The notes under the pieces: model-generated
The model's input: only the letters and a program-made list of their open reading frames with translations
Told to the model about the DNA's origin: nothing
Databases searched by the model: none
NCBI GenBank assembly: GCA_002352125.1
Contig: DEHU01000142.1
Coordinates: 486-11,039 of the forward strand
Length of the DNA stretch: 10,554 nucleotides
Reading direction: 5' to 3'
Source: Competibacteraceae bacterium UBA2792
GTDB taxonomy: Bacteria; Pseudomonadota; Gammaproteobacteria; Competibacterales; Competibacteraceae
Position numbers and translations under genes: made by a program
In this document: positions 1 through 7,071 of the stretch, piece after piece
Layout of the letters: each line of letters begins with the position of its first letter
How positions within the stretch are numbered: position 1 is the stretch's first letter

Positions 1-134
1 TTGCCAGCGCCGTTGGGGCCGAGCAGGGCGAAAAATTCGCCTTCCGCGATGTCGAGATCGATCCCGCGCACCGCTTCCAGGCCGTTGGCGTAGGTTTTTC
101 GCAGATTGCGGATGGCGAGAGCTGGGGTGGTCAT
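1..134 (-). CDS. ABC transporter ATP-binding protein, N-terminal fragment (cut by window edge)
   Basis: Only the first 44 codons are present. The translation begins MTTPALAIRNLRKTYANG and runs to EFFALLGPNGAG at the window edge. That is the A-loop region followed by the Walker A P-loop (GPNGAG, next residue expected K) of an ABC ATPase. The layout resembles ATPases of ABC-2 type exporters such as YadG or CcmA-like proteins, so it probably powers a membrane permease encoded further left; the substrate cannot be told. Start choice is uncertain. The ATG at 134 fits the usual family N-terminus. An in-frame ATG at 164 would add ten residues and overlap the apbE stop codon as ATGA, which would couple the two genes. 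Neither start has a clear Shine-Dalgarno sequence. Same strand and near-zero spacing suggest co-transcription with apbE. Confidence 0.85.
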   Translation of the reverse strand, partial: MTTPALAIRNLRKTYANGLEAVRGIDLDIAEGEFFALLGPNGAG

Positions 135-160
135 TCTGGGTTGCGGCCGATCACGCGGAA

Positions 161-1228
161 TCATGGCTGCTGGGGCAGCAAAAAAGGCTCGAACTCTGGC
201 GTGTAGCGCTCCTGAAAGCTTTTTCCATCCGGGCCGGCCAAGATGAAGAATGCGGCCAAATGGTGCTCGGTGGCCAGCCGAAATCCCAGGTCTAGCCCGG
301 CGGCCATCAACGCGGTATCGGCGGCGTCGGCTTCCATGTCGAGATCGCTGATGACCGTCACCGACACCAGCGTTTGCGGTACGGGGCGGCCGGTATGCGG
401 ATTGATGATATGCGAGTAGCGCTGGCCGTTTTGTTCGAAGAAATTGCGGTAGTCACCCGCCGTGGAAACGCCGTGGCCGCTGATCTGGATCAGACGCTCG
501 ACCGATCGTTGGCCGGGCACCGGCCGCTCGATGGCGACGGTCCAGGGCTGTCCTTTGCCGTTGTGGCCCTTGGCGCGCAGATCGCCGCTGATGGAAACCA
601 GGTAATTGTGGATCCCGTTCGCTTCGACCAGTTCGGCCAATCGATCAACCCCGTAACCTTTCGCGAGCGACGACAAATCCACGTAAAGATCGGGACGGTC
701 TTTTTTCAGCGCTGGCGGTTCCGCGCGGGCGTGCAGCCGCCAATAGCCGACTCGTTCGCGCGCTTGCGCGATGGCCTGATCGGCTGGAGCCTGATCCCGG
801 CGCGGTTCTGGCCCAAAACCCCACAAATTGACCAACGGTCCGATGGTGATATCGTAAGCGCCGCCGGTGAGTTCGCTGATCCGCAACCCTTCGGCGACCA
901 CTTCTAACAGTTCGGGGGATACCGCTATCCAGTCGGCGCTGGGATTGCGGTTGAAGCGCGATAGCTCCGAATCCGGGTCGTAGGTGGACATTTGCTTGTT
1001 GATCTGGGCCAATAGTTCGTCGGCTTGGGTCTTGAGGTCGGCGGGAGCGGTTTGTCCGGGTGCCGGCACCAGCTTGAGTTCGTAGCTGGTGCCCATAGTA
1101 GAGCCGACGAGGCGAATCGTGGGATCGGGTTCGAGTTTCTCGCAGGCGGCCAAACCTAGGATGACCAGCAGCGATAGAGTGAGCGGCAAGAAACGACAGC
1201 GCGGCAGTCCGCAAAGAGGATCGAACAT
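161..1228 (-). CDS. apbE: FAD:protein FMN transferase, ApbE family lipoprotein
   Basis: A 355-residue ApbE-family protein. Members use FAD to attach FMN covalently to a Thr/Ser of target proteins such as NqrB/NqrC or RnfG/RnfD, outside the cytoplasmic membrane. The N-terminus is a lipoprotein signal: a hydrophobic stretch around residues 14-27 ends in the lipobox LAAC with Cys29. Family motifs in order are GSTMGTSYEL (42-51), the GAYDITIGPLVNLWGFG block (123-139), DLSSLAKGYGVD (184-195), SISGDLRAKG (212-221), STAGDY (255-260), YSHIINPHTGRP (271-282) and the metal-binding MEADAADTA (298-306), with Asp301 and Thr305 matching the conserved D-x3-T. Length is typical. No Nqr or Rnf target is visible here. 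The ATG at 1228 lacks an obvious ribosome binding site, so the start could shift by a few codons, but the signal peptide fits. The ABC ATPase gene follows at once on the same strand. Confidence 0.93.
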   Translation of the reverse strand: MFDPLCGLPRCRFLPLTLSLLVILGLAACEKLEPDPTIRLVGSTMGTSYELKLVPAPGQTAPADLKTQADELLAQINKQMSTYDPDSELSRFNRNPSADWIAVSPELLEVVAEGLRISELTGGAYDITIGPLVNLWGFGPEPRRDQAPADQAIAQARERVGYWRLHARAEPPALKKDRPDLYVDLSSLAKGYGVDRLAELVEANGIHNYLVSISGDLRAKGHNGKGQPWTVAIERPVPGQRSVERLIQISGHGVSTAGDYRNFFEQNGQRYSHIINPHTGRPVPQTLVSVTVISDLDMEADAADTALMAAGLDLGFRLATEHHLAAFFILAGPDGKSFQERYTPEFEPFLLPQQP

Positions 1229-1277
1229 GGCGATGATGTGGACTCCGCAATTCCGCGAGGGGAGAAGGGTTGAGGCG

Positions 1278-1304
1278 AGACCGGCGGCGTACCGCCACCG
1301 GTCT
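1278..1304 (-). terminator. Stem-loop downstream of the malyl-CoA lyase-type gene
   Basis: An imperfect inverted repeat: AGACCGG (1278-1284) pairs with CCGGTCT (1298-1304). Inside it, one C/A mismatch is followed by GGCG (1286-1289) pairing with CGCC (1293-1296) around a 3-nt loop. It begins 20 nt past the lyase stop codon and lies 50 nt before the apbE start. No U-tract follows on either strand, so it may act in mRNA stabilisation or partial, factor-assisted termination rather than as a classical intrinsic terminator. Confidence 0.45.
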
Positions 1305-1323
1305 TCGCGAGCGAACGAGTAGC

Positions 1324-2208
1324 TTAGGCGTTGGCGGTTTCCAGCGCGGCGATGGCGTCGGCCAGCGCGACCAACCGCCGGGCGCTTTCGACGTGCAAGT
1401 TCTCGATGAGCTTGCCGTCCACCACTACCACGCCTTTGCCTTGTGCTACCGCCTCAGCGTGGGCCGCGATGATTTTGCGCGACCACGCGACCGCATCCGC
1501 CGAAGGCGCGAACACGCGGTTGGCGACGGCCACGGTCTTGGGGTGAATCAAAGTCTTGCCGTCGAAGCCAAACTCGGCGCCCTGCTTGCAGGAGTGCTCG
1601 AATCCTTCGTCGTCGTTTAGGTCGAGATACACGCCGTCGAGGATAGCCAGGCCGCTGGCGCGGGCCGCCAGCAGGCACAGACCGAGCGAAGTAAGCATCG
1701 GCAGCCGTTCGCGAGTGTGAGCGCAATTGAGATCCTTGGCCAGATCGGAGGTACCCATGACCAGGCAGGCGAGGCGTGGGCTGGCGACGGTGATAGCCGG
1801 TGCCTCCAACATGCCGCGCGGCGTTTCCATCATGCACCAGATAGCCATGCCGTCCGGTGCACCGGCACCGTTCATGATGTTTTCCACCTGACGAACGACG
1901 TCGGCGCTTTCCACCTTGGGAATCACGATGGCGTGGGCGCCGGATCGCGCGGCGGCCGCCACGTCGTCGTGGCCCCAGGGCGTGGATAGGCCGTTGACGC
2001 GGATCGTCAGCTCTCGCATCCCGTAGCCGCCGGCCTTGACCGCCGCACAAGTTTGTTCGCGAGCGGTTTCTTTGGCGTCTGGGGCAACGGAGTCTTCCAG
2101 ATCGAAAATGTAGCCGTCGGCGGGTAGAGTGCGGGCCTTGTCCAAGGCGCGGGCGTTGGAGCCGGGCATGTAAAGTACGCTGCGGCGGGGGCGCACGGGT
2201 TTGGGCAT
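1324..2208 (-). CDS. HpcH/HpaI aldolase/citrate lyase family protein, CitE/malyl-CoA lyase-like
   Basis: A 294-residue protein of the CitE/malyl-CoA lyase superfamily. These Mg-dependent TIM-barrel enzymes cleave or hydrolyse acyl-CoA substrates such as malyl-CoA, beta-methylmalyl-CoA or citramalyl-CoA. Visible motifs are RRSVLYMPGSN (8-18), IFDLEDSVAP (34-43), substrate-contacting Arg70 in IRVNG, IPKVES (96-101), METPRGM with metal ligand Glu128 (127-133), MGTSDLAKDL with metal ligand Asp155 (151-160) and FGFDGKTLIHPK (213-224). The start at 2208 is chosen over a longer frame opening at 2256: it has AAGGAG 7 nt upstream and gives the usual family N-terminus. Whether it is a lyase or a malyl-CoA thioesterase (Mcl2-like) cannot be decided, because no glyoxylate, ethylmalonyl-CoA or citramalate pathway genes are adjacent. 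Confidence 0.88.
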   Translation of the reverse strand: MPKPVRPRRSVLYMPGSNARALDKARTLPADGYIFDLEDSVAPDAKETAREQTCAAVKAGGYGMRELTIRVNGLSTPWGHDDVAAAARSGAHAIVIPKVESADVVRQVENIMNGAGAPDGMAIWCMMETPRGMLEAPAITVASPRLACLVMGTSDLAKDLNCAHTRERLPMLTSLGLCLLAARASGLAILDGVYLDLNDDEGFEHSCKQGAEFGFDGKTLIHPKTVAVANRVFAPSADAVAWSRKIIAAHAEAVAQGKGVVVVDGKLIENLHVESARRLVALADAIAALETANA

Positions 2209-2282
2209 CGCGATTCTCCTTGGTGTGGTTGGGATGCGGGTTCGTTTTCTTGGCACAACGGAAATTGCGGGAATTTTACACC

Positions 2283-2306
2283 CCTCGCTCTCGGAAGGAG
2301 AGGGGG
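2283..2306. repeat. GC-rich imperfect inverted repeat upstream of the lyase gene
   Basis: CTCTC (2288-2292) pairs with GAGAG (2298-2302) around the loop GGAAG. After a bulged G, CCTC (2283-2286) pairs with GGGG (2303-2306), including one T/G wobble. CCTCTC-type hairpins like this are often dispersed between genes in environmental gammaproteobacteria, but only one copy of this exact form lies in the window. It sits directly upstream of the possible -10 of the lyase gene and could be a repeat, an upstream terminator or part of the leader. Confidence 0.4.
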
Positions 2307-2493
2307 CGGCGATGAAGTTGTGCGAAGGGGCGAACGTGCTCGCGATACCTTGCCCGGCTCGAAGGAGCTCTTGAGGTGGTTTGATAAAATTTCGATGGCA
2401 GGCGACCGGCCGGACAAGAATTGGAAACGGAGGAACCGAAAGGCGTTTTTACGCGGTTTCTCGTGCCCTAATCAGTTGAAAACTAACTTTGCT

Positions 2494-2530
2494 CCCGCCT
2501 CTCTCGTCGCAAATTGGCGAGAGAGGCGGG
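2494..2530 (-). terminator. Probable trxB terminator hairpin
   Basis: A perfect 13-bp inverted repeat: CCCGCCTCTCTCG (2494-2506) and its exact complement (2518-2530), separated by an 11-nt loop. In the trxB transcript it begins 14 nt after the stop codon and is followed by AGCAAAGTTAGTTTTC, a weak U-rich tail. The plus strand has no U-tract. The stem is strong enough for termination or 3'-end protection. Confidence 0.6.
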
Positions 2531-2544
2531 GCTTGTCGGCGGTG

Positions 2545-3531
<987 letters not shown>

Positions 3532-3545
3532 TCAATGCCAGAACG

Positions 3546-3596
3546 CGAGCGGCCGCTCGGAAAGACGCTGGCGTACGGGCACTGCAAGCCGCAGTG
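3546..3596. repeat. Two adjacent inverted repeats upstream of trxB
   Basis: The first is a perfect 14-bp palindrome, CGAGCGGCCGCTCG, at 3546-3559. The second is CACTGC (3580-3585) paired with GCAGTG (3591-3596) around a 5-nt loop. Both lie in the trxB leader or promoter zone, between its start (3495) and the peroxiredoxin terminator. Their role is unknown; the palindrome could be an operator, and either could fold in mRNA. Confidence 0.4.
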
Positions 3597-3598
3597 AT

Positions 3599-3634
3599 CC
3601 GCGGCCCCTCGCCCGCTTGCGGGCGAGGGCGCGG
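3599..3634. repeat. Long GC-rich hairpin between peroxiredoxin gene and trxB
   Basis: A perfect 11-bp repeat, CCCTCGCCCGC (3606-3616) and its complement (3619-3629), is separated by only TT. It is extended by CCGCG (3599-3603) pairing with CGCGG (3630-3634) after a 2-nt bulge, about 16 bp in all. No U-tract follows on either strand. It lies just beyond the peroxiredoxin terminator and may strengthen termination, stabilise an mRNA 3' end, or be a dispersed REP-like element. Confidence 0.5.
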
Positions 3635-3636
3635 CG

Positions 3637-3658
3637 AAAAAGCCCGGTGATGACGGGC
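3637..3658 (-). terminator. Intrinsic terminator of the peroxiredoxin gene
   Basis: On the minus strand the stem GCCCG (3658-3654) pairs with CGGGC (3646-3642) around a 7-nt loop and is followed directly by TTTTT (3641-3637). It begins only 5 nt after the peroxiredoxin stop codon. The stem is short but all GC, and the U-tract is in the right place. Confidence 0.65.
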
Positions 3659-3663
3659 GGCGC

Positions 3664-4263
3664 TTACAGCGCGCCAGCGTTTTCGGCCAGGTAGGAGGCC
3701 ACGCCTTCGGCGGTGGGCTTCATGCCTTTTTGGCCCTTTTTCCAACCGGCTGGGCAGACTTCGCCGTACTGCTCGGTGAATTGCAGCGCCTCGACCAGAC
3801 GGACCATTTCGTCCACTTCGCGGCCCAGCGGCAGATTGTTGACGATCTGCGCCTGCACGATGCCGGCCTTGTCGATCAAGAACGAGCCGCGCAGCGCTAC
3901 GCCGGCCGGGTGCTCGATACCGTAAGCCCGGGTGATTTCATGCTTGACGTCGGCCACCAGCGGGAACTGGACTGGGCCGATGCCGCCTTTGTCGACCGGC
4001 GTATTGCGCCACGCGTAGTGCGAGAACTGCGAGTCGATCGACACGCCGACCACTTCCACACCCAGCTCCTTAAACTTGGAAACGCGATGGTCGTGAGCAA
4101 TGATTTCGGACGGACACACGAAAGTGAAATCGAGCGGGTAGAAGAACAGCACCACGTACTTGCCGCGTAGATCGGACAACTTGAAATCTTCCTTGATCGA
4201 GCCGTCGGGCAGGACGGCGGCGGCGGTGAAGTCGGGGGCCGGTTGGGTCACTAAAACGCTCAT
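3664..4263 (-). CDS. 2-Cys peroxiredoxin (AhpC/TSA family, Prx1 type)
   Basis: A 199-residue typical 2-Cys peroxiredoxin that reduces H2O2, organic hydroperoxides and peroxynitrite in the cytoplasm. The peroxidatic Cys50 lies in FYPLDFTFVCPSE (41-53) and the resolving Cys170 in EVCPAGW (168-174). The C-terminus after Cys170 (KKGQKGMKP, then AEGVASYLAENAGAL) matches the thioredoxin-dependent TsaA type rather than the enterobacterial AhpC that works with AhpF; accordingly trxB, not ahpF, is next door. The start at 4263 has AGGAG 7 nt upstream and gives the expected N-terminus MSVLVTQPAPDF; a longer frame from 4356 would add 31 unlikely residues. A divergent regulatory region with an OxyR-like motif lies upstream, which suits peroxide induction. 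An intrinsic terminator follows immediately. Confidence 0.96.
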   Translation of the reverse strand: MSVLVTQPAPDFTAAAVLPDGSIKEDFKLSDLRGKYVVLFFYPLDFTFVCPSEIIAHDHRVSKFKELGVEVVGVSIDSQFSHYAWRNTPVDKGGIGPVQFPLVADVKHEITRAYGIEHPAGVALRGSFLIDKAGIVQAQIVNNLPLGREVDEMVRLVEALQFTEQYGEVCPAGWKKGQKGMKPTAEGVASYLAENAGAL

Positions 4264-4360
4264 GTACGATCTCCTGGTGAGTGATGATGACAGTGTGTGA
4301 CGACGTGGTTTGCAGCTTAGGGAATTTCTTTCGATTGTGGAAATTGAATCGATCAAATAT

Positions 4361-4379
4361 GCCGATAGCTATCGGCTAT
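4361..4379. promoter_or_regulatory. 16-bp perfect palindrome overlapping an OxyR-like motif
   Basis: GCCGATAGCTATCGGC (4361-4376) is a perfect palindrome. Overlapping it, ATAG (4365-4368) and CTAT (4376-4379) are separated by exactly 7 nt, which is the spacing of the OxyR half-site consensus ATAG-N7-CTAT. A weaker neighbour, ATTG-N7-CAAA (4343-4357), stands 7 nt to the left, where a second OxyR dimer site would be expected. The site is about 100 bp upstream of the peroxiredoxin start and about 110 bp upstream of phoB. OxyR control is an inference; the palindrome could serve another regulator. Confidence 0.4.
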
Positions 4380-4404
4380 TTTGGCTGATCGCCTTGTAAC
4401 GTGT

Positions 4405-4422
4405 TCGTCATCAAATTGCCTT
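4405..4422 (+). promoter_or_regulatory. Weak Pho-box-like direct repeat upstream of phoB
   Basis: TCGTCAT (4405-4411) and TTGCCTT (4416-4422) are 11 bp apart with a CAAA spacer. Against the PhoB-box repeat CTGTCAT they match 5/7 and 4/7. phoB operons are commonly autoregulated, so a box is expected here, but this match is weak and no well-placed -10 follows it. Confidence 0.2.
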
Positions 4423-4489
4423 AAATAAAACACTCGTGGCGAAAGCCTGGATTAATCTTGGGACGGGACAGCCAAATTCAAGAGGATCC

Positions 4490-5182
4490 ATGAACGCGAA
4501 ACGCATTTTAATCGTGGAAGACGAACAGCCGATTCGGGAAATGGTGATCTTTTCCCTCACCGGAGCCGGTTTCGAGGTGCGGGAAGCCGGTGATGCCCGG
4601 CAAGCGCAAACCCGCATCGCCGAGCGTTTGCCCGATCTCATTTTGTTGGACTGGATGTTGCCGGGCATCAGCGGCATCGATTTCGCGCGCCGGTTGAAAC
4701 GGGAGGAGCTGACCCGCGAGCTGCCGGTTATCATGCTAACCGCTCGGGCCGAAGAGGAGGACACGGTACAAGGTCTAGAAAGCGGTGCCGACGACTACAT
4801 CATCAAGCCTTTCTCTCCCCGGGAGCTGGTGGCCCGTATCCGGGCGGTGTTGCGCCGGGGTGGGCCGGCGGCGGAGGACGAAATGCTCCGCGCCAACGGC
4901 CTGTCTGTAGATTTGGCCAGCCATCGGGTCAGCGCCGGCGAAACGCTGCTGGACATGGGACCGACCGAGTATCGCCTGCTGGAGTTTTTTATGTCCCACC
5001 CGGAACGGGTGTACAGTCGTGGCCAGTTGCTGGATCGAGTCTGGGGAAGCAACGTCTACGTCGAGGAGCGCACCGTGGACGTCCACATTCGCCGTCTGCG
5101 AAAAGTGTTGGAACCGCATGGCTACGACGCGTTGATTCAAACGGTACGCGGTGCCGGTTACCGGTTTTCGACCAGAGTCTGA
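4490..5182 (+). CDS. phoB: Phosphate regulon response regulator PhoB
   Basis: A 230-residue OmpR/PhoB-type response regulator (E. coli PhoB has 229). Receiver domain, about residues 4-120: acidic triad Glu10-Asp11-Glu12, phosphoacceptor Asp54 in [10 protein letters not shown], Thr84 in MLTAR and Lys106 in IIKPFSP. Winged-helix DNA-binding domain, about 130-228: the recognition segment [18 protein letters not shown] and the terminal wing [10 protein letters not shown]. The phrasing of the sequence and the phoR gene directly downstream identify it as PhoB rather than another family member. The ATG at 4490 is preceded by AGAGGA at short spacing; an upstream in-frame GTG at 4436 would add 18 residues not seen in the family. 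When phosphorylated by PhoR under low phosphate it activates phosphate uptake and scavenging genes. Confidence 0.94.
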   Translation: MNAKRILIVEDEQPIREMVIFSLTGAGFEVREAGDARQAQTRIAERLPDLILLDWMLPGISGIDFARRLKREELTRELPVIMLTARAEEEDTVQGLESGADDYIIKPFSPRELVARIRAVLRRGGPAAEDEMLRANGLSVDLASHRVSAGETLLDMGPTEYRLLEFFMSHPERVYSRGQLLDRVWGSNVYVEERTVDVHIRRLRKVLEPHGYDALIQTVRGAGYRFSTRV

Positions 5183-5185
5183 ACG

Positions 5186-6520
5186 TTGTCGCGATCTTGG
5201 TGGGCGTTATGCCGGCGCTTGGGCCTGATCGTTTTGGGAGCGGCGCTGCTTGGGTGGTTTGCAGGACGCGTTCTGCTGGCGCTGTTGATCGCGGTTGCGG
5301 GTTGCTTGGCTTGGCAGTTGTGGCAACTGTATCGATTTGATCGTTGGCTGCAGGACGATAAGGATGTCGACCCACCGCGAGCCGGGTTGATTTGGGAGGG
5401 CGTCGTTTCCCGGATCGACCGGTTACGCCGACGAAATCGCAAGCGTAAACGCAAGCTTGGCCGCTTGTTGGAGCAATTTCAGCAGGCCACCGCCGCGTTG
5501 CCGGATGCCGCCGTCATCCTGGGCGACGACGACAAAATGGTGTGGTGCAACGAAGCGTCCCAACGCTTGTTGGGATTGGTGCCGGGGCGAGACATCGGTT
5601 TGCCGGTGACCAACCTGCTGCGGCATCCCGGATTCGTGGCATTCCTGACCCGGCAGCACCAGGGCGACAGCGTGGAGTTTCCTTCGCCGGTAGGCGATGG
5701 ATTGGCGCTGAATGCCCGGATCGTTCCTTACGGCAAGAAACGGCGTTTGTTGCTGGCGACCGACATCACCAGAGTGCGGCGGCTGGAGCAAATGCGGCAG
5801 GATTTTATCGCCAACGTTTCCCACGAGCTGCGCACACCGCTGACGGTGGTGATCGGTTATCTGGAGACCTTGCTCGACAGCGATAGTCCAGCCCTGGAGG
5901 CATGGCGGCAGCCGCTGCGCGGGATGCGGCAACAAGCTGGCCGGATGCTGCATATCATCGAAGACCTGTTGATGCTGGCCCGGCTGGAAGCGCAGAAAGA
6001 CCGAACGCCGGGTAAACCGGTCGCGGTGCCCGCGATGCTGGTCGACATCGCCGACGACGCCATCGCGCTCAGCGGCGATCAGGGCCACCGAATCAATCTG
6101 ATGGCCGAACCGGGATTATGGATTCTCGGTTGCGGGAAAGAACTGCGCAGCGCCTTTTCCAACGTCGTGTTCAACGCGGTGCGCTATACTCCGGCGGGCG
6201 GGAAAATCGAGATTCGCTGGTACGCGGACGAGGGCGGTATTCGCTTGGCGGTGGAAGACGATGGCGAAGGCATCGCCCCCCAGCATATCCCTCGGCTGAG
6301 CGAGCGGTTTTATCGCGTCAACCGCGATCGTTCGCGCGGCAGCGGCGGCACCGGCCTGGGACTGTCCATCGTCAAGCACGTTCTGAACAATCATGGCGGC
6401 CAGTTGCGGATCAGCAGCGAACTGGGAAAGGGCAGCCTGTTCGTCTGCGAATTTCCCGCCGAGTTGCGGGTCGAGCCATCCACCGCTTTCGCGCGCAACG
6501 AAACCGGTTCCCGGTGGTAA
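5186..6520 (+). CDS. phoR: Phosphate regulon sensor histidine kinase PhoR
   Basis: A 444-residue membrane histidine kinase with the E. coli PhoR layout (431 residues). Two close hydrophobic segments occupy about residues 12-26 and 28-46 with almost no periplasmic loop. A strongly basic linker follows (RRRNRKRKRK, 81-90), then a PAS domain (about 95-195) containing LPDAAVILGDDDKMVWCN. The HisKA domain carries the phosphorylated His213 in FIANVSHELRTPLT. The HATPase domain has the N box NVVFNAVRYTP, the G1 box DDGEGIAP and the G2 box GTGLGLSIVKH. The start is TTG at 5186, because the same frame is closed by the phoB stop at 5180-5182 and no ATG follows until the PAS domain. Only 3 nt separate it from phoB, so translation is probably coupled. 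PhoR senses phosphate through the Pst transporter and PhoU, neither of which is in the window. Confidence 0.94.
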   Translation: MSRSWWALCRRLGLIVLGAALLGWFAGRVLLALLIAVAGCLAWQLWQLYRFDRWLQDDKDVDPPRAGLIWEGVVSRIDRLRRRNRKRKRKLGRLLEQFQQATAALPDAAVILGDDDKMVWCNEASQRLLGLVPGRDIGLPVTNLLRHPGFVAFLTRQHQGDSVEFPSPVGDGLALNARIVPYGKKRRLLLATDITRVRRLEQMRQDFIANVSHELRTPLTVVIGYLETLLDSDSPALEAWRQPLRGMRQQAGRMLHIIEDLLMLARLEAQKDRTPGKPVAVPAMLVDIADDAIALSGDQGHRINLMAEPGLWILGCGKELRSAFSNVVFNAVRYTPAGGKIEIRWYADEGGIRLAVEDDGEGIAPQHIPRLSERFYRVNRDRSRGSGGTGLGLSIVKHVLNNHGGQLRISSELGKGSLFVCEFPAELRVEPSTAFARNETGSRW

Positions 6521-6550
6521 ACTGGCGCAATCTGCATTGAGGATTCGCCG

Positions 6551-7057
6551 ATGAAACTATTGCTGGTTCGCCATGCCATTGCCGAGGATGCCGAAGCCTT
6601 CGCTGCGGCCGGCGGTTCCGATGCCCAGCGGCCTCTGACCGAAATCGGACGCAAAAAAATGCGCAAGGGCGCCAACCGCCTGCGTTCGCAACTGGGACGG
6701 ATCGATGTTTTGGCGTGCAGTCCACTGTTGCGCGCACGGGAAACCGCCGAAATTATCGCTCGCGCGTATGGCGATATCCCCATCGTAGAACGCCCCGAAC
6801 TGGATTATAGCTATCCTCCGGAAGCCGTCGTCGAATGGCTGGCACAATGTCCGGCTAATACCGTGGTGGCGGTAGGTCACGAGCCTCAATTCGGTTTGTT
6901 GTCGGGTTTGTTGCTGGCCGACATTCCTCGTGCACCGATCGCGTTCCGCAAGGGCGGAGTGGCTTTGTTCGAGTTTTCGGGGCGCATCGCCGTCGGCAAA
7001 GGGGTGTTGCACTGGGTTTTGACCGCCGGGCAGTTACGCAGCCTCAAGCAAGACTGA
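6551..7057 (+). CDS. sixA: Phosphohistidine phosphatase SixA
   Basis: A 168-residue histidine phosphatase (RHG superfamily) of the SixA type; E. coli SixA has 161 residues. The catalytic motif LVRHAIAE (5-12) holds Arg7 and the nucleophile His8. The second conserved arginine region is SPLLRARETA (57-66), and the second catalytic histidine is His110 in VGHEPQFG. The short form without extra insertions fits SixA, which removes phosphate from phosphohistidine on proteins (ArcB Hpt domain, nitrogen-PTS NPr), rather than phosphoglycerate mutase. The ATG at 6551 follows GAGGA at suitable spacing, 30 nt after phoR. Its place between phoR and ppx suggests that it belongs to the phosphate-response operon; its substrate here is unknown. 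Confidence 0.9.
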   Translation: MKLLLVRHAIAEDAEAFAAAGGSDAQRPLTEIGRKKMRKGANRLRSQLGRIDVLACSPLLRARETAEIIARAYGDIPIVERPELDYSYPPEAVVEWLAQCPANTVVAVGHEPQFGLLSGLLLADIPRAPIAFRKGGVALFEFSGRIAVGKGVLHWVLTAGQLRSLKQD

Positions 7058-7071
7058 TCGGGAGGCTCGCC

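Larger units (their letters stand above)
2209..2544. other. Intergenic region between trxB and the lyase gene
   Basis: These 336 bp contain no convincing gene; the open frames crossing it overlap trxB or the lyase in the wrong frame. It holds the post-trxB hairpin at its right end, a second GC-rich hairpin at 2283-2306 and, just left of that, a minus-strand TAAAAT box (2273-2278) that could be the -10 of the lyase promoter, though no good -35 is visible. The middle (about 2310-2490) shows only short A/T patches with no structure I can assign. Confidence 0.6.

Noticed and set aside
374..907. 177-codon plus-strand open frame
   Set aside because: It lies entirely antisense to apbE, has no recognisable motif, and is a by-product of high GC content.
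645..1298. 217-codon minus-strand frame overlapping apbE in another frame
   Set aside because: Arg/Ser/Pro-rich translation typical of a shadow frame; apbE motifs explain the same DNA.
2007..2417. 136-codon minus-strand frame upstream of the lyase
   Set aside because: It overlaps the lyase gene out of frame, and its composition is that of non-coding DNA.
4436..4489. GTG start giving PhoB 18 extra residues
   Set aside because: The ATG at 4490 has a nearby AGAGGA and gives the standard PhoB N-terminus and length.
5423..6088. 221-codon minus-strand frame antisense to phoR
   Set aside because: Gln/His-rich antisense shadow of the PAS and HisKA domains.
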